From Clostridia bacterium (GTDB taxonomy: Bacteria > Bacillota_A > Clostridia > Christensenellales > Aristaeellaceae): a stretch of DNA of 46,960 nt. The notes beneath the pieces were generated by a model. The model did not search any database. It saw nothing but the letters and a program-made list of their open reading frames with translations, and was not told the origin of the DNA. How positions within the stretch are numbered: position 1 is the first letter of the stretch; each line of letters begins with the position of its first letter. Where the stretch lies: NCBI GenBank assembly GCA_017432405.1, contig JAFRJF010000181.1, positions 1-46,960 on the forward strand. The letters run 5' to 3'. The translations under genes and the position numbers were made by a program. This document shows, piece after piece, positions 34,035 through 44,910 of this stretch.

Positions 34035-35012
34035 ATGAAGGGTAGAATTGATATTCGCGTGTCCAACAATCACGCGCGGTTCAGGTTTACATTGGAGCGA
34101 AACATCACCGTCGTGCGCGGCGACAGCGGCACTGGCAAGACGACGCTCTATGACATGATCGCCGAGTACACGCGGCTGGGAGAGGACAGCGGCGTGCAGG
34201 TCAGCGCGCCTTGCCCCTGCGTGGCCCTTGTGGATATGGACTGGCAGAACCAACTGAGTCACACGAAGGGCAGCGTGGTCTTCATCGACGAGGGCGCTCA
34301 TTATCTGGCCTCCCGTGAGTTCGCGGCAGCGATCCAGCAGACCGATAATTACTATGTCATCTTCAACCGGGAGAACCTGCACGAGCTGCCCTATAGCGTC
34401 GAGGAAATCTACCAGATCAAGACGAGCAATCGGTATCACACCTTCGAAAAGCTGTATCGACGGCATGATGGATATGTGTACTCCAACGGGAGTAACCGGC
34501 GCAGGGCGTCGGCAAGCGTGCTGTTGACCGAGGATTCGGGGGCGGGCTTGCAGCTGTATCAGCACCTTTACGAGGGAACGCCGCTTCGCTGTGAATCGGC
34601 TGGCTCCAACTCGGGCATCTTTTCCTGGCTGCAGGAGAATCATCAGGAAGGCGTGTTTGTCATTGCGGACGGCGCGGCCTTCGGTGCGGAGATGGACCGC
34701 GTTATGAAGCTGCAAAGGCAATATCCCGACCATATTACCGTCTGCCTGCCGGAATCCTTCGAGTGGTTGATTCTGCAATCCGGGATTGTTCCCATTGATG
34801 GTGTGCAGGAAATGCTGAATGATCCCGGACAGCAGATCGAGAGCGCAGAATTCTTTAGCTGGGAGCGTTTCTTCACCAACTATCTTGTGCAGCACTCAGC
34901 TGGCACGTATTATGCTTACTCAAAAAGCACGCTGCATGATTTCTATACGGTGAGGGAGAACATGGGGAGGATTGTTGCCGTGATTGCGGGGAATATGCCA
35001 AATGACTACTGA
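34035..35012 (+). CDS. P-loop NTPase paired with DUF4869
   Basis: A 325-residue protein. Walker A is GDSGTGKT (29-36) after a beta strand (NITVVRG); Walker B is VVFIDEG (81-87); FNRENL follows and may carry a sensor residue. The C-terminal half (about 150-325) is unassigned and rich in aromatic residues. The start at 34035 follows GAGGTG; the frame extends upstream across the DUF4869 gene, but that part is a shadow. The strand order and short P-loop domain recall Zot-like or KAP-like ATPases only loosely. The role is unknown; it is predicted to act with DUF4869. Confidence 0.7.
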   Translation: MKGRIDIRVSNNHARFRFTLERNITVVRGDSGTGKTTLYDMIAEYTRLGEDSGVQVSAPCPCVALVDMDWQNQLSHTKGSVVFIDEGAHYLASREFAAAIQQTDNYYVIFNRENLHELPYSVEEIYQIKTSNRYHTFEKLYRRHDGYVYSNGSNRRRASASVLLTEDSGAGLQLYQHLYEGTPLRCESAGSNSGIFSWLQENHQEGVFVIADGAAFGAEMDRVMKLQRQYPDHITVCLPESFEWLILQSGIVPIDGVQEMLNDPGQQIESAEFFSWERFFTNYLVQHSAGTYYAYSKSTLHDFYTVRENMGRIVAVIAGNMPNDY

Positions 35013-35051
35013 GCTTCCTGCATCAACAGCGCCGATCAATGAACGTCCCCC

Positions 35052-36518
35052 TTACTCATTGATGATCAGATCCTCAAACGCCCGCCTGTGGACCCACACC
35101 GACACGCTTCTGCCGTCGGTGAAGAAGCGGCCGATACCGTCCTCATCTACGGTGACGGGTTCGGTGCACTTGCCCAGCACGTCGTAGAAGCGCTCGCCGG
35201 CGCAGGCCTTGCCCATGTCCATTTCGATGCTGCCGCCCTCGCTGTCGCTCATCACCACGGCCATGCCCGAGTGCTCGTGCTCGATGTCGCCCTGGCGGGT
35301 CCAGCCCACGATGTGCTCGTCGTCAAAGTAGTCGGTCTGTTCGCCGTAGGCGTACCAGCGGCGGGCCTTGATCAGCTTGCCAAGGTTGGGCACCATCAAT
35401 CCGCCCTGGGGCGGGTTGCCGTAGTAGTCGGAGTAGAACACGCAGGGCATACCTTCCTTGCGCAGAAGGATCAGCGCGTAGGCCAGCGGCTTGAACCAGT
35501 CCTCGACGGTGGATTGCAGGGCCTGGCCGTGCTGGGTATCGTGGTTGTCCACGAAGGTGACGGCGGAGTAGGGTCGGGATTGCACCAGAGAGTTGTTGAA
35601 GATGTGTTTCAGGGCAAGCCGCCCCTGGGAGGCGTTGAAAAAGTTGTAGTGCAGCGCCGCGTCGAACAGCGCCATGCGGTTGTCCACCTGATCCAGGTAG
35701 TGGGTCAGGCGCTCCAGCTCGCCGCTCCAGTATTCGCCCACGGCAGGTACCGCCATGCCGGTGGCCTTGCGGATGTGGTGAAGCAGTTTGCTGTAGAAGG
35801 CGAAGCTGATGTGCTTGACCGCGTCCAGCCGCAGGCCGTCGATGTGGGTCTCGCGGATGTACCACTCCAGCCATTTCTTGGTCTCGCGGATCACCGCAGG
35901 GCTGTCCATGTCCACGTTCATGCCCATCAGGTAGTCGAAGTTGCCCCATTCCGGGTCCACGTCCTTGTGCCAGCGCTTGCCGAGGAAGCGGTAGACGTGG
36001 CCTGGGGCGTGGGTCTTTTCGTCCCAGTCGGTGCCGGTGAAATGGGTGTGGTTCCATTTGAAGGTGCTGTACTTGCCGTTTCTGCCGGCAAAGTTGAACT
36101 TCGACCAGACCCGGATCACCTTCTCGTCCTCGATCTGCTCGTTGCGGTTCTCAGGGTCGTCGCTGGCGGCCACCACGTCCTCGGTCTCATCGCCACCCAT
36201 GCGGTGGTTCAGCACGATGTCGGCAAATACCCTTATGCCCGCCTTGTGGAAGGCGCTGACGGCGTCCAGGTATTCCTGCTTCGTGCCGTACTTGGTGCGC
36301 ACGGTGCCCTTCTGGTCGAACTCGCCCAGGTCGTACATGTCATAGACGGCGTAGCCCACGTCCGCCTGGCTGGTGGCCTTGTAGGCCGGGGGCAACCAGA
36401 CCTGGGTGATGCCCAGGTCGTGCAGGTTTTCCGCCTTCGCGGCGCACCGTCGCCACCAGAGCCCGTCGTTGGGCAGATACCATTCAAAGTACTGCATCAT
36501 CGTTTCATTGGTAAACAT
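35052..36518 (-). CDS. Cytoplasmic alpha-amylase, glycoside hydrolase family 13 (AmyA/AmyS-like)
   Basis: A 488-residue enzyme without a signal peptide. It opens with TMMQYFEWYLPNDG, as in the bacterial cytoplasmic alpha-amylases. The catalytic triad is visible: D232 in GLRLDAVKH, E262 in VGEYW and D324 in FVDNHDTQ. The conserved ADIVLNHR region I is near residue 100. It cuts alpha-1,4 bonds of imported maltodextrins or stored glycogen. The ATG at 36518 is chosen because the family begins there, although the ribosome site is weak (GGATATGGATT); an upstream ATG would add an unrelated 14 residues. Its promoter carries a palindromic operator, suggesting sugar control. Confidence 0.93.
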   Translation of the reverse strand: MFTNETMMQYFEWYLPNDGLWWRRCAAKAENLHDLGITQVWLPPAYKATSQADVGYAVYDMYDLGEFDQKGTVRTKYGTKQEYLDAVSAFHKAGIRVFADIVLNHRMGGDETEDVVAASDDPENRNEQIEDEKVIRVWSKFNFAGRNGKYSTFKWNHTHFTGTDWDEKTHAPGHVYRFLGKRWHKDVDPEWGNFDYLMGMNVDMDSPAVIRETKKWLEWYIRETHIDGLRLDAVKHISFAFYSKLLHHIRKATGMAVPAVGEYWSGELERLTHYLDQVDNRMALFDAALHYNFFNASQGRLALKHIFNNSLVQSRPYSAVTFVDNHDTQHGQALQSTVEDWFKPLAYALILLRKEGMPCVFYSDYYGNPPQGGLMVPNLGKLIKARRWYAYGEQTDYFDDEHIVGWTRQGDIEHEHSGMAVVMSDSEGGSIEMDMGKACAGERFYDVLGKCTEPVTVDEDGIGRFFTDGRSVSVWVHRRAFEDLIINE

Positions 36519-36578
36519 AATCCATATCCATAACCTGCGCGCGGATTGTGCCCGGTGCACAGGCCCCTTTCATGTAAT

Positions 36579-36601
36579 AATTCAGGAAACCGTCCTGAAT
36601 T
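36579..36601. promoter_or_regulatory. Palindromic operator candidate of the alpha-amylase gene
   Basis: AATTCAGGA (36579-36587) and TCCTGAATT (36593-36601) are perfect inverted arms around AACCG. It begins 6 nt downstream of the -10 box, over the likely transcription start. The size suits a LacI- or GntR-type dimer. Confidence 0.6.
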
Positions 36602-36607
36602 TCGATA

Positions 36608-36635
36608 ATTATACTCGGCGTTTGTTGCTTTTCAA
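36608..36635 (-). promoter_or_regulatory. Promoter of the alpha-amylase gene
   Basis: On the minus strand: TTGAAA (36635-36630), a 16-nt spacer, TATAAT (36613-36608). Confidence 0.65.
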
Positions 36636-36726
36636 GGCCGAAACGCGGTGAAATAAGGAGAAATGGTTATGAAAATGTGATTTATTGAACGCCGCGGCGC
36701 AATACGACAATATAACATCAATTCGG

Positions 36727-36755
36727 TTTACTTCTGCCATTCAGGATGCTATCAT
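36727..36755 (+). promoter_or_regulatory. Candidate promoter of the EamA/GNAT operon
   Basis: TTTACT (36727-36732), a 17-nt spacer, TATCAT (36750-36755). The expected start of the message near 36762 favours the ATG at 36801 over the one at 36771. Confidence 0.45.
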
Positions 36756-36800
36756 AGTGAATGCAATAATATGAAGCATTCCTGGAAGGACGATGGACGC

Positions 36801-37727
36801 ATGGAAGAACGACGCTCGGGCAGCCGGCGGCTGCTGGGAAACGCGCTGCTTTTGCTGACGGCGCTGATCTGGGGCATGGCCTTCGTGGCCCAACGGCAGG
36901 GCATGGACAGCATCGAGCCGATCACCTTCTGCGCCGCGCGGATGGCGCTGTCGACGGTGGCCGTGGGGCTGGTGGCGGTGCTGACGGGCCGCAACGATAC
37001 CCGTCCGGCGGACGAGCGCAGGCGCCGCAACCGGGCCAGCCTGCTGGGCGGGCTGGGCAGCGGGGCGTTCCTGGCGGCGGCCACCGTGATGCAGCAGATG
37101 GGCCTGGTCACCACCACGGCGGGCAAGGCCGGTTTCATCACCGCCATGTACATGCTGCTGGTGCCCGTCGTCAACTTTGTGCTGTTTCGCAAGAAAAACA
37201 CCTGGCTGGTCTGGCTGGGGGTGCTGGTGGGCGTGGCGGGCCTGTACCTGCTGTGCGTGAACGAGGACTTCAGCCTCACGCGGGGCGACGCCATGGTGTG
37301 CGTCTGCGCGGTGCTGTTCACCGGCCAGATCCTGTGCATCGACCACTTCGCCCCCGAGGCGGACCCCATCCGCATGTCTGCCGTGCAGTTCGTCGTCTCG
37401 ACCGTCGTCTGCGGCGCAGCGGCCTTCCTGCTGGAGCAGCCCACCTGGGAAAAGGTGGCCTCCGCCGCCATACCGATACTGTACTGCGGCCTCATGTCCG
37501 GCGCGGTGGGCTATACGCTTCAGATCGTGGGCCAGCGCTATACCGATCCCACGGTGGCCTCGCTGCTGATGAGCCTGGAATCGGTGTTCGCCGCCATCGG
37601 CGGGGCGCTGGTGCTGGGCGAACGCATGCGGTCCCGTGAGCTGCTGGGCTGCGTCGTGATGTTCGCCGCCATCGTGCTGGTGCAGATTCCTCTGCCCGGC
37701 CGGAGGAAGGGAGGCGGTGCGGCGTGA
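36801..37727 (+). CDS. EamA/DMT-family transporter
   Basis: About 308 residues with ten hydrophobic segments in two EamA repeats: LLLLTALIWGMAFVAQR opens repeat one, and GAVGYTLQIVGQRYTDPTVASLL with SLESVFAAIGGALVLGE is the hallmark of repeat two. Such proteins export metabolites or amino acids; the substrate is unknown. A start at 36771 is possible but has no ribosome site; GGAAGG precedes the ATG at 36801. The next gene overlaps by 4 nt, so an exporter and an acetyltransferase are made together, perhaps for removal of a toxic amine or amino acid analogue (inference). Confidence 0.88.
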   Translation: MEERRSGSRRLLGNALLLLTALIWGMAFVAQRQGMDSIEPITFCAARMALSTVAVGLVAVLTGRNDTRPADERRRRNRASLLGGLGSGAFLAAATVMQQMGLVTTTAGKAGFITAMYMLLVPVVNFVLFRKKNTWLVWLGVLVGVAGLYLLCVNEDFSLTRGDAMVCVCAVLFTGQILCIDHFAPEADPIRMSAVQFVVSTVVCGAAAFLLEQPTWEKVASAAIPILYCGLMSGAVGYTLQIVGQRYTDPTVASLLMSLESVFAAIGGALVLGERMRSRELLGCVVMFAAIVLVQIPLPGRRKGGGAA

Positions 37728-38296
37728 TCATCAGGGACGCGCGGCTTTCGGACGCCGTGGAATTGCTGGACATCTACGCCTGGTATGTGCGCCACACCGC
37801 CGTCAGCTTTGAATACGAGGCGCCGACCCCGGATCAATTCCGAGAACGCATGGCCGCCACGATCGCCAGATATCCGTGGCTGGTCGCCGAGGAGGACGGT
37901 CGTTTGCTGGGCTATGCCTGCGCCGGCCCCTTCAAGGACCGGGCGGCCTACGACTGGTCCTGCGAGACGACGATCTATCTCGACAGAGATGCCCGGGGCC
38001 GGGGCATAGGGCGGGCGCTGTACGAAGCGCTGGAGGCGGCCCTCGGCTCCATGGGCGTGCGCAACCTGTATGCCTGCATCGCCCTGGCCGACCCCGAGGA
38101 CGAATACCTGACCCTCGACAGTCCCCGCTTCCACGAGCGCATGGGCTATGCCACCGTCGGCCGCTTTCACAGGTGCGCCAGCAAGTTTGGGCGCTGGTAC
38201 GACATGGTATGGATGGAAAAGGCCATCGCAGGACACGGGGACAATCCCGGAACGGTGGCGCCTTACAAAGTGGGAGACGGGCTGAAAATTGAATGA
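37724..38296 (+). CDS. GNAT acetyltransferase (phosphinothricin acetyltransferase-like)
   Basis: The 190-residue protein starts with GTG in the EamA stop overlap. IIRDARLSDAVELLDIY and the acetyl-CoA loop RGRGIGRALY (91-100) identify the GNAT fold. SFEYEAPTPDQF and ERMGYATVGRFHRCASKFGRWYD are typical of the phosphinothricin/methionine sulfoximine acetyltransferase group. The true substrate may be any small amine or amino acid analogue. Confidence 0.9.
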   Translation: MIIRDARLSDAVELLDIYAWYVRHTAVSFEYEAPTPDQFRERMAATIARYPWLVAEEDGRLLGYACAGPFKDRAAYDWSCETTIYLDRDARGRGIGRALYEALEAALGSMGVRNLYACIALADPEDEYLTLDSPRFHERMGYATVGRFHRCASKFGRWYDMVWMEKAIAGHGDNPGTVAPYKVGDGLKIE

Positions 38297-38313
38297 GGAA
38301 TTCCTCGTTATGC

Positions 38314-38342
38314 TGACTGATCGGGCTCGGCTCGATCAGTCA
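38314..38342. repeat. Family 1-like palindrome (diverged copy 3)
   Basis: TGACTGATCGGGC and GCTCGATCAGTCA pair around TCG with one G:T. It shares ACTGAT...ATCAGT with the longer copies. A GAGGAATTCCTC palindrome lies just upstream (38295-38306). Confidence 0.6.
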
Positions 38343-38374
38343 AAAGTCGCATGGATACGCAAAGGGGTTTGTTT

Positions 38375-39286
38375 GTGCAACGTTTTGTCAACCTCGTCCT
38401 CCTGTTCTTCGCCTATGCCATCGCAGGCTGGTGCATGGAGGTCTGCATGAAGTACCGAAGGTACCGCCGGTTCATCAACCGGGGCTTCCTGACGGGCCCT
38501 TGGTTGCCCATCTATGGCTTTGGGGCGGTGCTGATCACGCTGGGCGTAAACGCGATCGCGGGGATCGAGCATTCCATGGGCACCACGTTCCTGATCGCCT
38601 TCGTGCTTTGCGGCACGGTGGAATACATGTCCAGCTGGATCATGGAGCGGCGCTTTCACGCCCGCTGGTGGGATTACAGCCGCAAGCCCATGAACCTGAA
38701 TGGGCGGATCTGGATCGGCAACCTGATGCTCTTCGGCCTCGGGGGCGTGTTCGTGGACAACCTGGCCAATCCGCTGCTGTTTCGCGCTTTTGACGGCGCG
38801 GGCCTGCGGGCGCGCACGGTCGTCGCCTGTTTCTTGCTGGCGGTGTTCGCGGCGGACTATGTGGTGACCCACTTCGTATTGAAGCTGATCAAGACCGGCG
38901 TGGAAAGCAGCGAAGCGGACAACACCGAGCAGATCAACCGGGAGGTCCGGCTGTTGCTCAGCGACCGAAATTACTTTTACAAGCGCTTCGCCGACGCGTA
39001 TCCGGATGTCATCTACCGCACGGAGCGCATCACCGAGCGGATGAACGCCATTCGCGCCGAAACCGGGAAGCTGCGCAGGGAAGCCGAAGCCCGCAGGGAC
39101 GCGATGGCCCGGAAGCTGGCGCAGGGCCGGGAGCACCTGGCTGCCGCGCTGGAGCCCATCGGCAACATCAAAAATACCCTCGTCCGCGACCGGCAGGCGC
39201 TGATCGAGCTGCTCTATGACGAGACCCCGGCCAGCGAAGAAATGAAGTCCCTGAAGGGCGGCATCGACCGCAGCCGGGAGACCTGA
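38375..39286 (+). CDS. PF06541-family membrane protein (annotated as putative ABC transporter permease)
   Basis: About 303 residues with hydrophobic segments up to residue 185, then a soluble coiled-coil tail. FAYAIAGWCMEV and NRGFLTGPWLPIYGFGA are the signature of the family once called DUF1113/CmpB; the family's true role is not established. The GTG at 38375 is preferred because AAAGGGG lies 7 nt upstream. An ATG at 38351 sits directly after the palindromic repeat with no ribosome site. Confidence 0.8.
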   Translation: MQRFVNLVLLFFAYAIAGWCMEVCMKYRRYRRFINRGFLTGPWLPIYGFGAVLITLGVNAIAGIEHSMGTTFLIAFVLCGTVEYMSSWIMERRFHARWWDYSRKPMNLNGRIWIGNLMLFGLGGVFVDNLANPLLFRAFDGAGLRARTVVACFLLAVFAADYVVTHFVLKLIKTGVESSEADNTEQINREVRLLLSDRNYFYKRFADAYPDVIYRTERITERMNAIRAETGKLRREAEARRDAMARKLAQGREHLAAALEPIGNIKNTLVRDRQALIELLYDETPASEEMKSLKGGIDRSRET

Positions 39287-39348
39287 AGGACGACCGGGCT
39301 TAAGACGGTGTTTCCCGGAGAACTGATGGGAGAAGGAGGGACAGCGAC

Positions 39349-41721
39349 ATGGCTTTTACCGATATTTGGACGATCAACCCAGCGCCTGCCGAAGGCGCGG
39401 TGATTCGCGGCGCGGCCTGGCGCGTCACGGTGCTCACCGACCGGCTGCTGCGGCTGGAATACGAGTCTGAAGGCCGCTTCTGCGACACCGCCACCCAGGC
39501 GGTCATCAACCGCCGCTTTGATGTGCCGGCGTTCACCCGGTCGGAAAAGGACGGTTGGCTTACGGTGGAGACGGATGCCGTGCGCCTGCAATACGACGGC
39601 AGGCCCTTCTCGCCGGAGGGGCTGTCCGTGACGCTGAAGGGGCAATTCTGGGCCTATGCCAGCGTGTGGCACTACGGCGACAGCGGCAGGAACCTGAAGG
39701 GCACCGCCCGAACCCTGGACGAGGCTGACGGCGAAATCGCGCTGGGGGACGGCCTGTTGTCCTGGGAGGGCTACGCGGTACTGGACGATTCCAATACGAT
39801 GCGGATGGGAGCGGACGGCACGCTGCTGCCTTCCGAGGCCCACGGCATCGACATCTATCTGTTCGCCTACGGTCGGGACTTCAAAGGCGCGCTCCGGGAC
39901 TTTTATCACCTCACCGGCCCGACGCCGGCGCTGCCGAGATATGCCCTGGGCAACTGGTGGAGCCGCTTCTATCCCTATACGGAAGAGGCCTATATGGCCC
40001 TGATGGAGCGCTTCGCGGCAGAGGACGTGCCGCTGTCAGTGGCGGTGCTGGACATGAACTGGCACATCACCGACATCGAAGCGAAGTACGGCCCCGGCTG
40101 GACGGGCTATACCTGGAATAAAGCGATGTTCCCGGACCCGCCGCGGCTCTTGAAGTGGCTGCACGACAGGGGCCTGAGGGTCACGCTGAACGACCATCCC
40201 GCCGACGGCCTGCGGGCCTTCGAGGAGCTGTACAGGCCCATGGCGGAGGCAATGGGCGTCAATCCCGACAGCGGCGAGCCGATGCCCTTTGACGCCGGCA
40301 GCCCCGAATACCAGGCGGCTTTTGAAAAGGTGGTGCTGGACGACTTCGAGCGCCAGGGCGTGGACTTCTGGTGGATCGACTGGCAGCAGAAGGGCGGCAG
40401 CAGCGTGCCTGGCATCGACCCGCTGTTCATGCTGAACCACACGCGCTACCTGTATGCCGCCCGAAGGGGCGACGCGGGGCTGACCTTCTCCCGCTACGCC
40501 GGCCCCGGCAGCCACCGCTATCCGGTGGGCTTCTCGGGCGATTCCTTCGTCACCTGGGACAGCCTGGCCTTCCAGCCGTATTTCACCGCCACGGCGGCGA
40601 ACATCGGCTATGGCTGGTGGAGCCATGACATCGGCGGGCACATGCACGGCGCGAGGGACGGAGAACTTCAGACCCGCTGGCTGCAGTTCGGCGTGCTTTC
40701 ACCGATCATGCGGTTGCACGCCAGCAACAGCGAATTTATAGACAAGGCGCCCTGGGCCTATCCGGAGCCCTATTGCGCGATCATGAAGCGATGGCTGCGC
40801 TTCCGCCACGCGCTGCTGCCGTGGCTGTACACCAGGAACGTCCAGAGCAGCGAAGAGGGCTGGCCGATGCTCTATCCCGCATACTACGATTGGCCGAACG
40901 ACGGGGCGGCCTACGCCGCCCAGCGGGACGAGTACGTCCTCGGCGGGGAGCTGCTGGTCGCCCCGATCACATCCCCGATGGATGGGGTGGGCCTTGCACA
41001 TACGAAGGTGTGGCTCCCGGAGGGCGAATGGGTGGATTTCACCACCGGCAGGCGCTATCCCGGCGGGCAGTTCCTGCGGGTGTACCGCACGCTTGCAGAG
41101 GCGCCGATCTTCGTCAGACCCGGCACGGTGATTCCGATGGACGGCTCCGGAACGCTCAGAAACGGCGGCCCGCTGCCCGAGGTGCTGCGCTTCCGGGCAT
41201 TCACGGGGGCCAGCGGCGTCTGCCACGTCATCGAGGACAATGGCAAACACATCCATTCGCCGGAATATCGGGCAGCCCGGACGCGCTGTGCGTTGGATGC
41301 GCGCCAGGGCATGACGCTGACGGTCTCGCCACCCCTCGGCAGCGCCGCGCTGATTCCCGAAAACCGCCGATACGAGATAGAGCTGGTGGGCATGGAGAAC
41401 CGCCTGCCGGACGAGGTAACCGGCGCTTATGAATCCGTCTACGACGCCGGGACGCGGACGCTGCGGCTCATCATCAAAGCGCCGGCGATGGATGGGGTCA
41501 CCCTGCGCTGGCACACGGCGCCTGCCTGTCCGGCACCCGACCGCAAGTCCCTGCTGTATTCGGCACTGATCAACCTGCGCATGAACAACGACGACAAGGA
41601 CCAGATCATGGAGATCCTGAATACCGTCAAAGGCGGCGCGCGCCGCATCGCCGCCTGGCGATGCCTGGATTTGCCGGAATCCGTGATGGGCCTGCTGGAG
41701 GAATTCGAGGTCATAGCTTGA
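39349..41721 (+). CDS. Alpha-glucosidase/alpha-xylosidase, glycoside hydrolase family 31
   Basis: A 790-residue cytoplasmic enzyme. The barrel carries the nucleophile D344 in DFWWIDWQQ and the acid/base D398 in GFSGDSF, with RYAGPGSHRYPVGF before it. GGHMHGARD and LMRLHASNS-like strands (here IMRLHASNS) complete the family. It splits terminal alpha-linked glucose or xylose from oligosaccharides. The last 65 residues after the usual C-terminal beta domain (from about 725, APDRKSLLYSALINL) are an extra helical tail of unknown role. The ribosome site is GGAGGGACAGCGAC. The gene stands alone, with a hairpin after it. Confidence 0.92.
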   Translation: MAFTDIWTINPAPAEGAVIRGAAWRVTVLTDRLLRLEYESEGRFCDTATQAVINRRFDVPAFTRSEKDGWLTVETDAVRLQYDGRPFSPEGLSVTLKGQFWAYASVWHYGDSGRNLKGTARTLDEADGEIALGDGLLSWEGYAVLDDSNTMRMGADGTLLPSEAHGIDIYLFAYGRDFKGALRDFYHLTGPTPALPRYALGNWWSRFYPYTEEAYMALMERFAAEDVPLSVAVLDMNWHITDIEAKYGPGWTGYTWNKAMFPDPPRLLKWLHDRGLRVTLNDHPADGLRAFEELYRPMAEAMGVNPDSGEPMPFDAGSPEYQAAFEKVVLDDFERQGVDFWWIDWQQKGGSSVPGIDPLFMLNHTRYLYAARRGDAGLTFSRYAGPGSHRYPVGFSGDSFVTWDSLAFQPYFTATAANIGYGWWSHDIGGHMHGARDGELQTRWLQFGVLSPIMRLHASNSEFIDKAPWAYPEPYCAIMKRWLRFRHALLPWLYTRNVQSSEEGWPMLYPAYYDWPNDGAAYAAQRDEYVLGGELLVAPITSPMDGVGLAHTKVWLPEGEWVDFTTGRRYPGGQFLRVYRTLAEAPIFVRPGTVIPMDGSGTLRNGGPLPEVLRFRAFTGASGVCHVIEDNGKHIHSPEYRAARTRCALDARQGMTLTVSPPLGSAALIPENRRYEIELVGMENRLPDEVTGAYESVYDAGTRTLRLIIKAPAMDGVTLRWHTAPACPAPDRKSLLYSALINLRMNNDDKDQIMEILNTVKGGARRIAAWRCLDLPESVMGLLEEFEVIA

Positions 41722-41755
41722 TTTTCAGACAGGAATCAACCATCGAGGACGTGAA

Positions 41756-41792
41756 AAGGCATGCTCCCTTGCCTGGAAGCATGTCTTATTCT
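41756..41792 (+). terminator. Probable terminator after the GH31 gene
   Basis: AAGGCATGCT pairs with AGCATGTCTT, with two weak positions, followed by ATTCTTTG. The rest of the gap up to 41840 has no feature. Confidence 0.45.
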
Positions 41793-41840
41793 TTGAAAAC
41801 GCACGTCAATCGGACTCAAAACAGAAATAGAAGAGAATGA

Positions 41841-41869
41841 TTGCTTAATTAACAAGAATACTCTATTAT
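41841..41869 (+). promoter_or_regulatory. Promoter of the lepA operon
   Basis: TTGCTT (41841-41846), a 17-nt spacer, TATTAT (41864-41869). ATACT and AGTAT arms flank the -10 box. It lies about 84 nt before the TTG start. Confidence 0.6.
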
Positions 41870-41952
41870 AGTATGTAATTGTTCATTGTGACAAATCATG
41901 ATATGCCCATAACGTAACCACCGTCAAAATGAGTGCTATGGAGGTCTGCGCC

Positions 41953-43758
<1,806 letters not shown>

Positions 43759-43761
43759 TAA

Positions 43762-44910
43762 ATGAAATCATTATCCCTCTACGTACATGTGCCGTTCTGC
43801 GTTCGCAAGTGTGTTTATTGCGACTTTGCCTCGTTTCCGGGGCGGGAAGCCGACTGGGGACGGTATTTTGACGAAATCTTGACAGAAATAAGACTTTGGT
43901 CCGAAGAAACGGACTATGGTCTGCTTTCTGAAACGTACCGGGTTCGGAGTCTGTTCATCGGTGGGGGAACGCCCACGCTGGTGGACGCGGGTTATATTGA
44001 GAAGGTGATCGACGCCTGCCGGGGCATCGCGCCCTTTGAGGCGGACGCGGAGATCACCATTGAGGGCAACCCGGGCACGCTGACGCCCCAAAGGCTGGCG
44101 GTCTACCGGCGGGCCGGGGTGAACCGGCTGTCCCTGGGGGCCCAGAGCTTCGACGACGGGCTGCTTCGGTCGCTGGGGCGCATCCACACGGCGGGGCAGA
44201 TCGGGGAGGCCGTTATCATGGCCCGGGAGGCCGGGTTCGACAACATCAACCTCGACCTGATGTACGCCCTGCCGGGACAGGAAATGGGTCAGTGGACGGA
44301 CACGCTGGACGCCGCCGTCGCGCTGGGGGTCGAGCACATCTCGGCCTACAGCCTGATCGTGGAGCCCGGCACGCCGATGGCGGCGCGGGTGGCCTCGGGG
44401 GCGGCGACCGTGCCCGACGACGACGCGGTCAACGCCATGCAGCGGCAGGCCATCGCGCGGCTGGAAGCGGCGGGCTATCGCCGCTACGAAATATCCAATT
44501 ACGCCCGGCCGGGCCGGGAATGCCGCCACAATCTGGTCTACTGGAACCGGGGCGATTACCTGGGGCTGGGCTGCGCGGCCCACTCGCTGCTTGGGGGGCG
44601 GCGCTTTCACAATCCGGAAGCCCTGGACGCCTATCTTGCCGGCGTTCGGCGGCAGGACGAGGTGCGGCTGACCCTTCAGGACGAGATGGAGGAGACGCTG
44701 ATGCTCTCCACCCGCACGGTCCGGGGGCTGGATCTGGCGGCATGGGAAAGCGCCTTCGGGGCGCCCTTCGGACGGGGGCGCGAGGCGGCGATCGGGCGGC
44801 TTGAAAAGGGCGGCCTGGTTGAGATCGCGGGCGGTCGACTGCGGCTGACCACCCGGGGCATGGAGGTCCAGGACGCGGTGGTGCTGGAGCTGTTGGGAGA
44901 AAACGAATGA
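43762..44910 (+). CDS. hemW: HemW, radical SAM heme chaperone
   Basis: The 382-residue protein has the radical SAM cluster C13-xxx-C17-xx-C20 in PFCVRKCVYCDF and the HemW-specific heme-binding motif HNxxYW (H256-N-L-V-Y-W). This separates it from the coproporphyrinogen dehydrogenase HemN. Such proteins insert heme into respiratory enzymes in bacteria; in a heme-poor anaerobe the role is less clear. The lepA-hemW order is common in Bacillota. The ribosome site is weak, so translational coupling from lepA is likely. Confidence 0.93.
   Translation: MKSLSLYVHVPFCVRKCVYCDFASFPGREADWGRYFDEILTEIRLWSEETDYGLLSETYRVRSLFIGGGTPTLVDAGYIEKVIDACRGIAPFEADAEITIEGNPGTLTPQRLAVYRRAGVNRLSLGAQSFDDGLLRSLGRIHTAGQIGEAVIMAREAGFDNINLDLMYALPGQEMGQWTDTLDAAVALGVEHISAYSLIVEPGTPMAARVASGAATVPDDDAVNAMQRQAIARLEAAGYRRYEISNYARPGRECRHNLVYWNRGDYLGLGCAAHSLLGGRRFHNPEALDAYLAGVRRQDEVRLTLQDEMEETLMLSTRTVRGLDLAAWESAFGAPFGRGREAAIGRLEKGGLVEIAGGRLRLTTRGMEVQDAVVLELLGENE

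Noticed and set aside
36655..36680. Strong AAGGAG before a five-codon frame ATGGTTATGAAAATG-TGA
   Set aside because: It could be a leader peptide or the start of a decayed gene, but no attenuator structure or downstream homology is visible, so it is not called.
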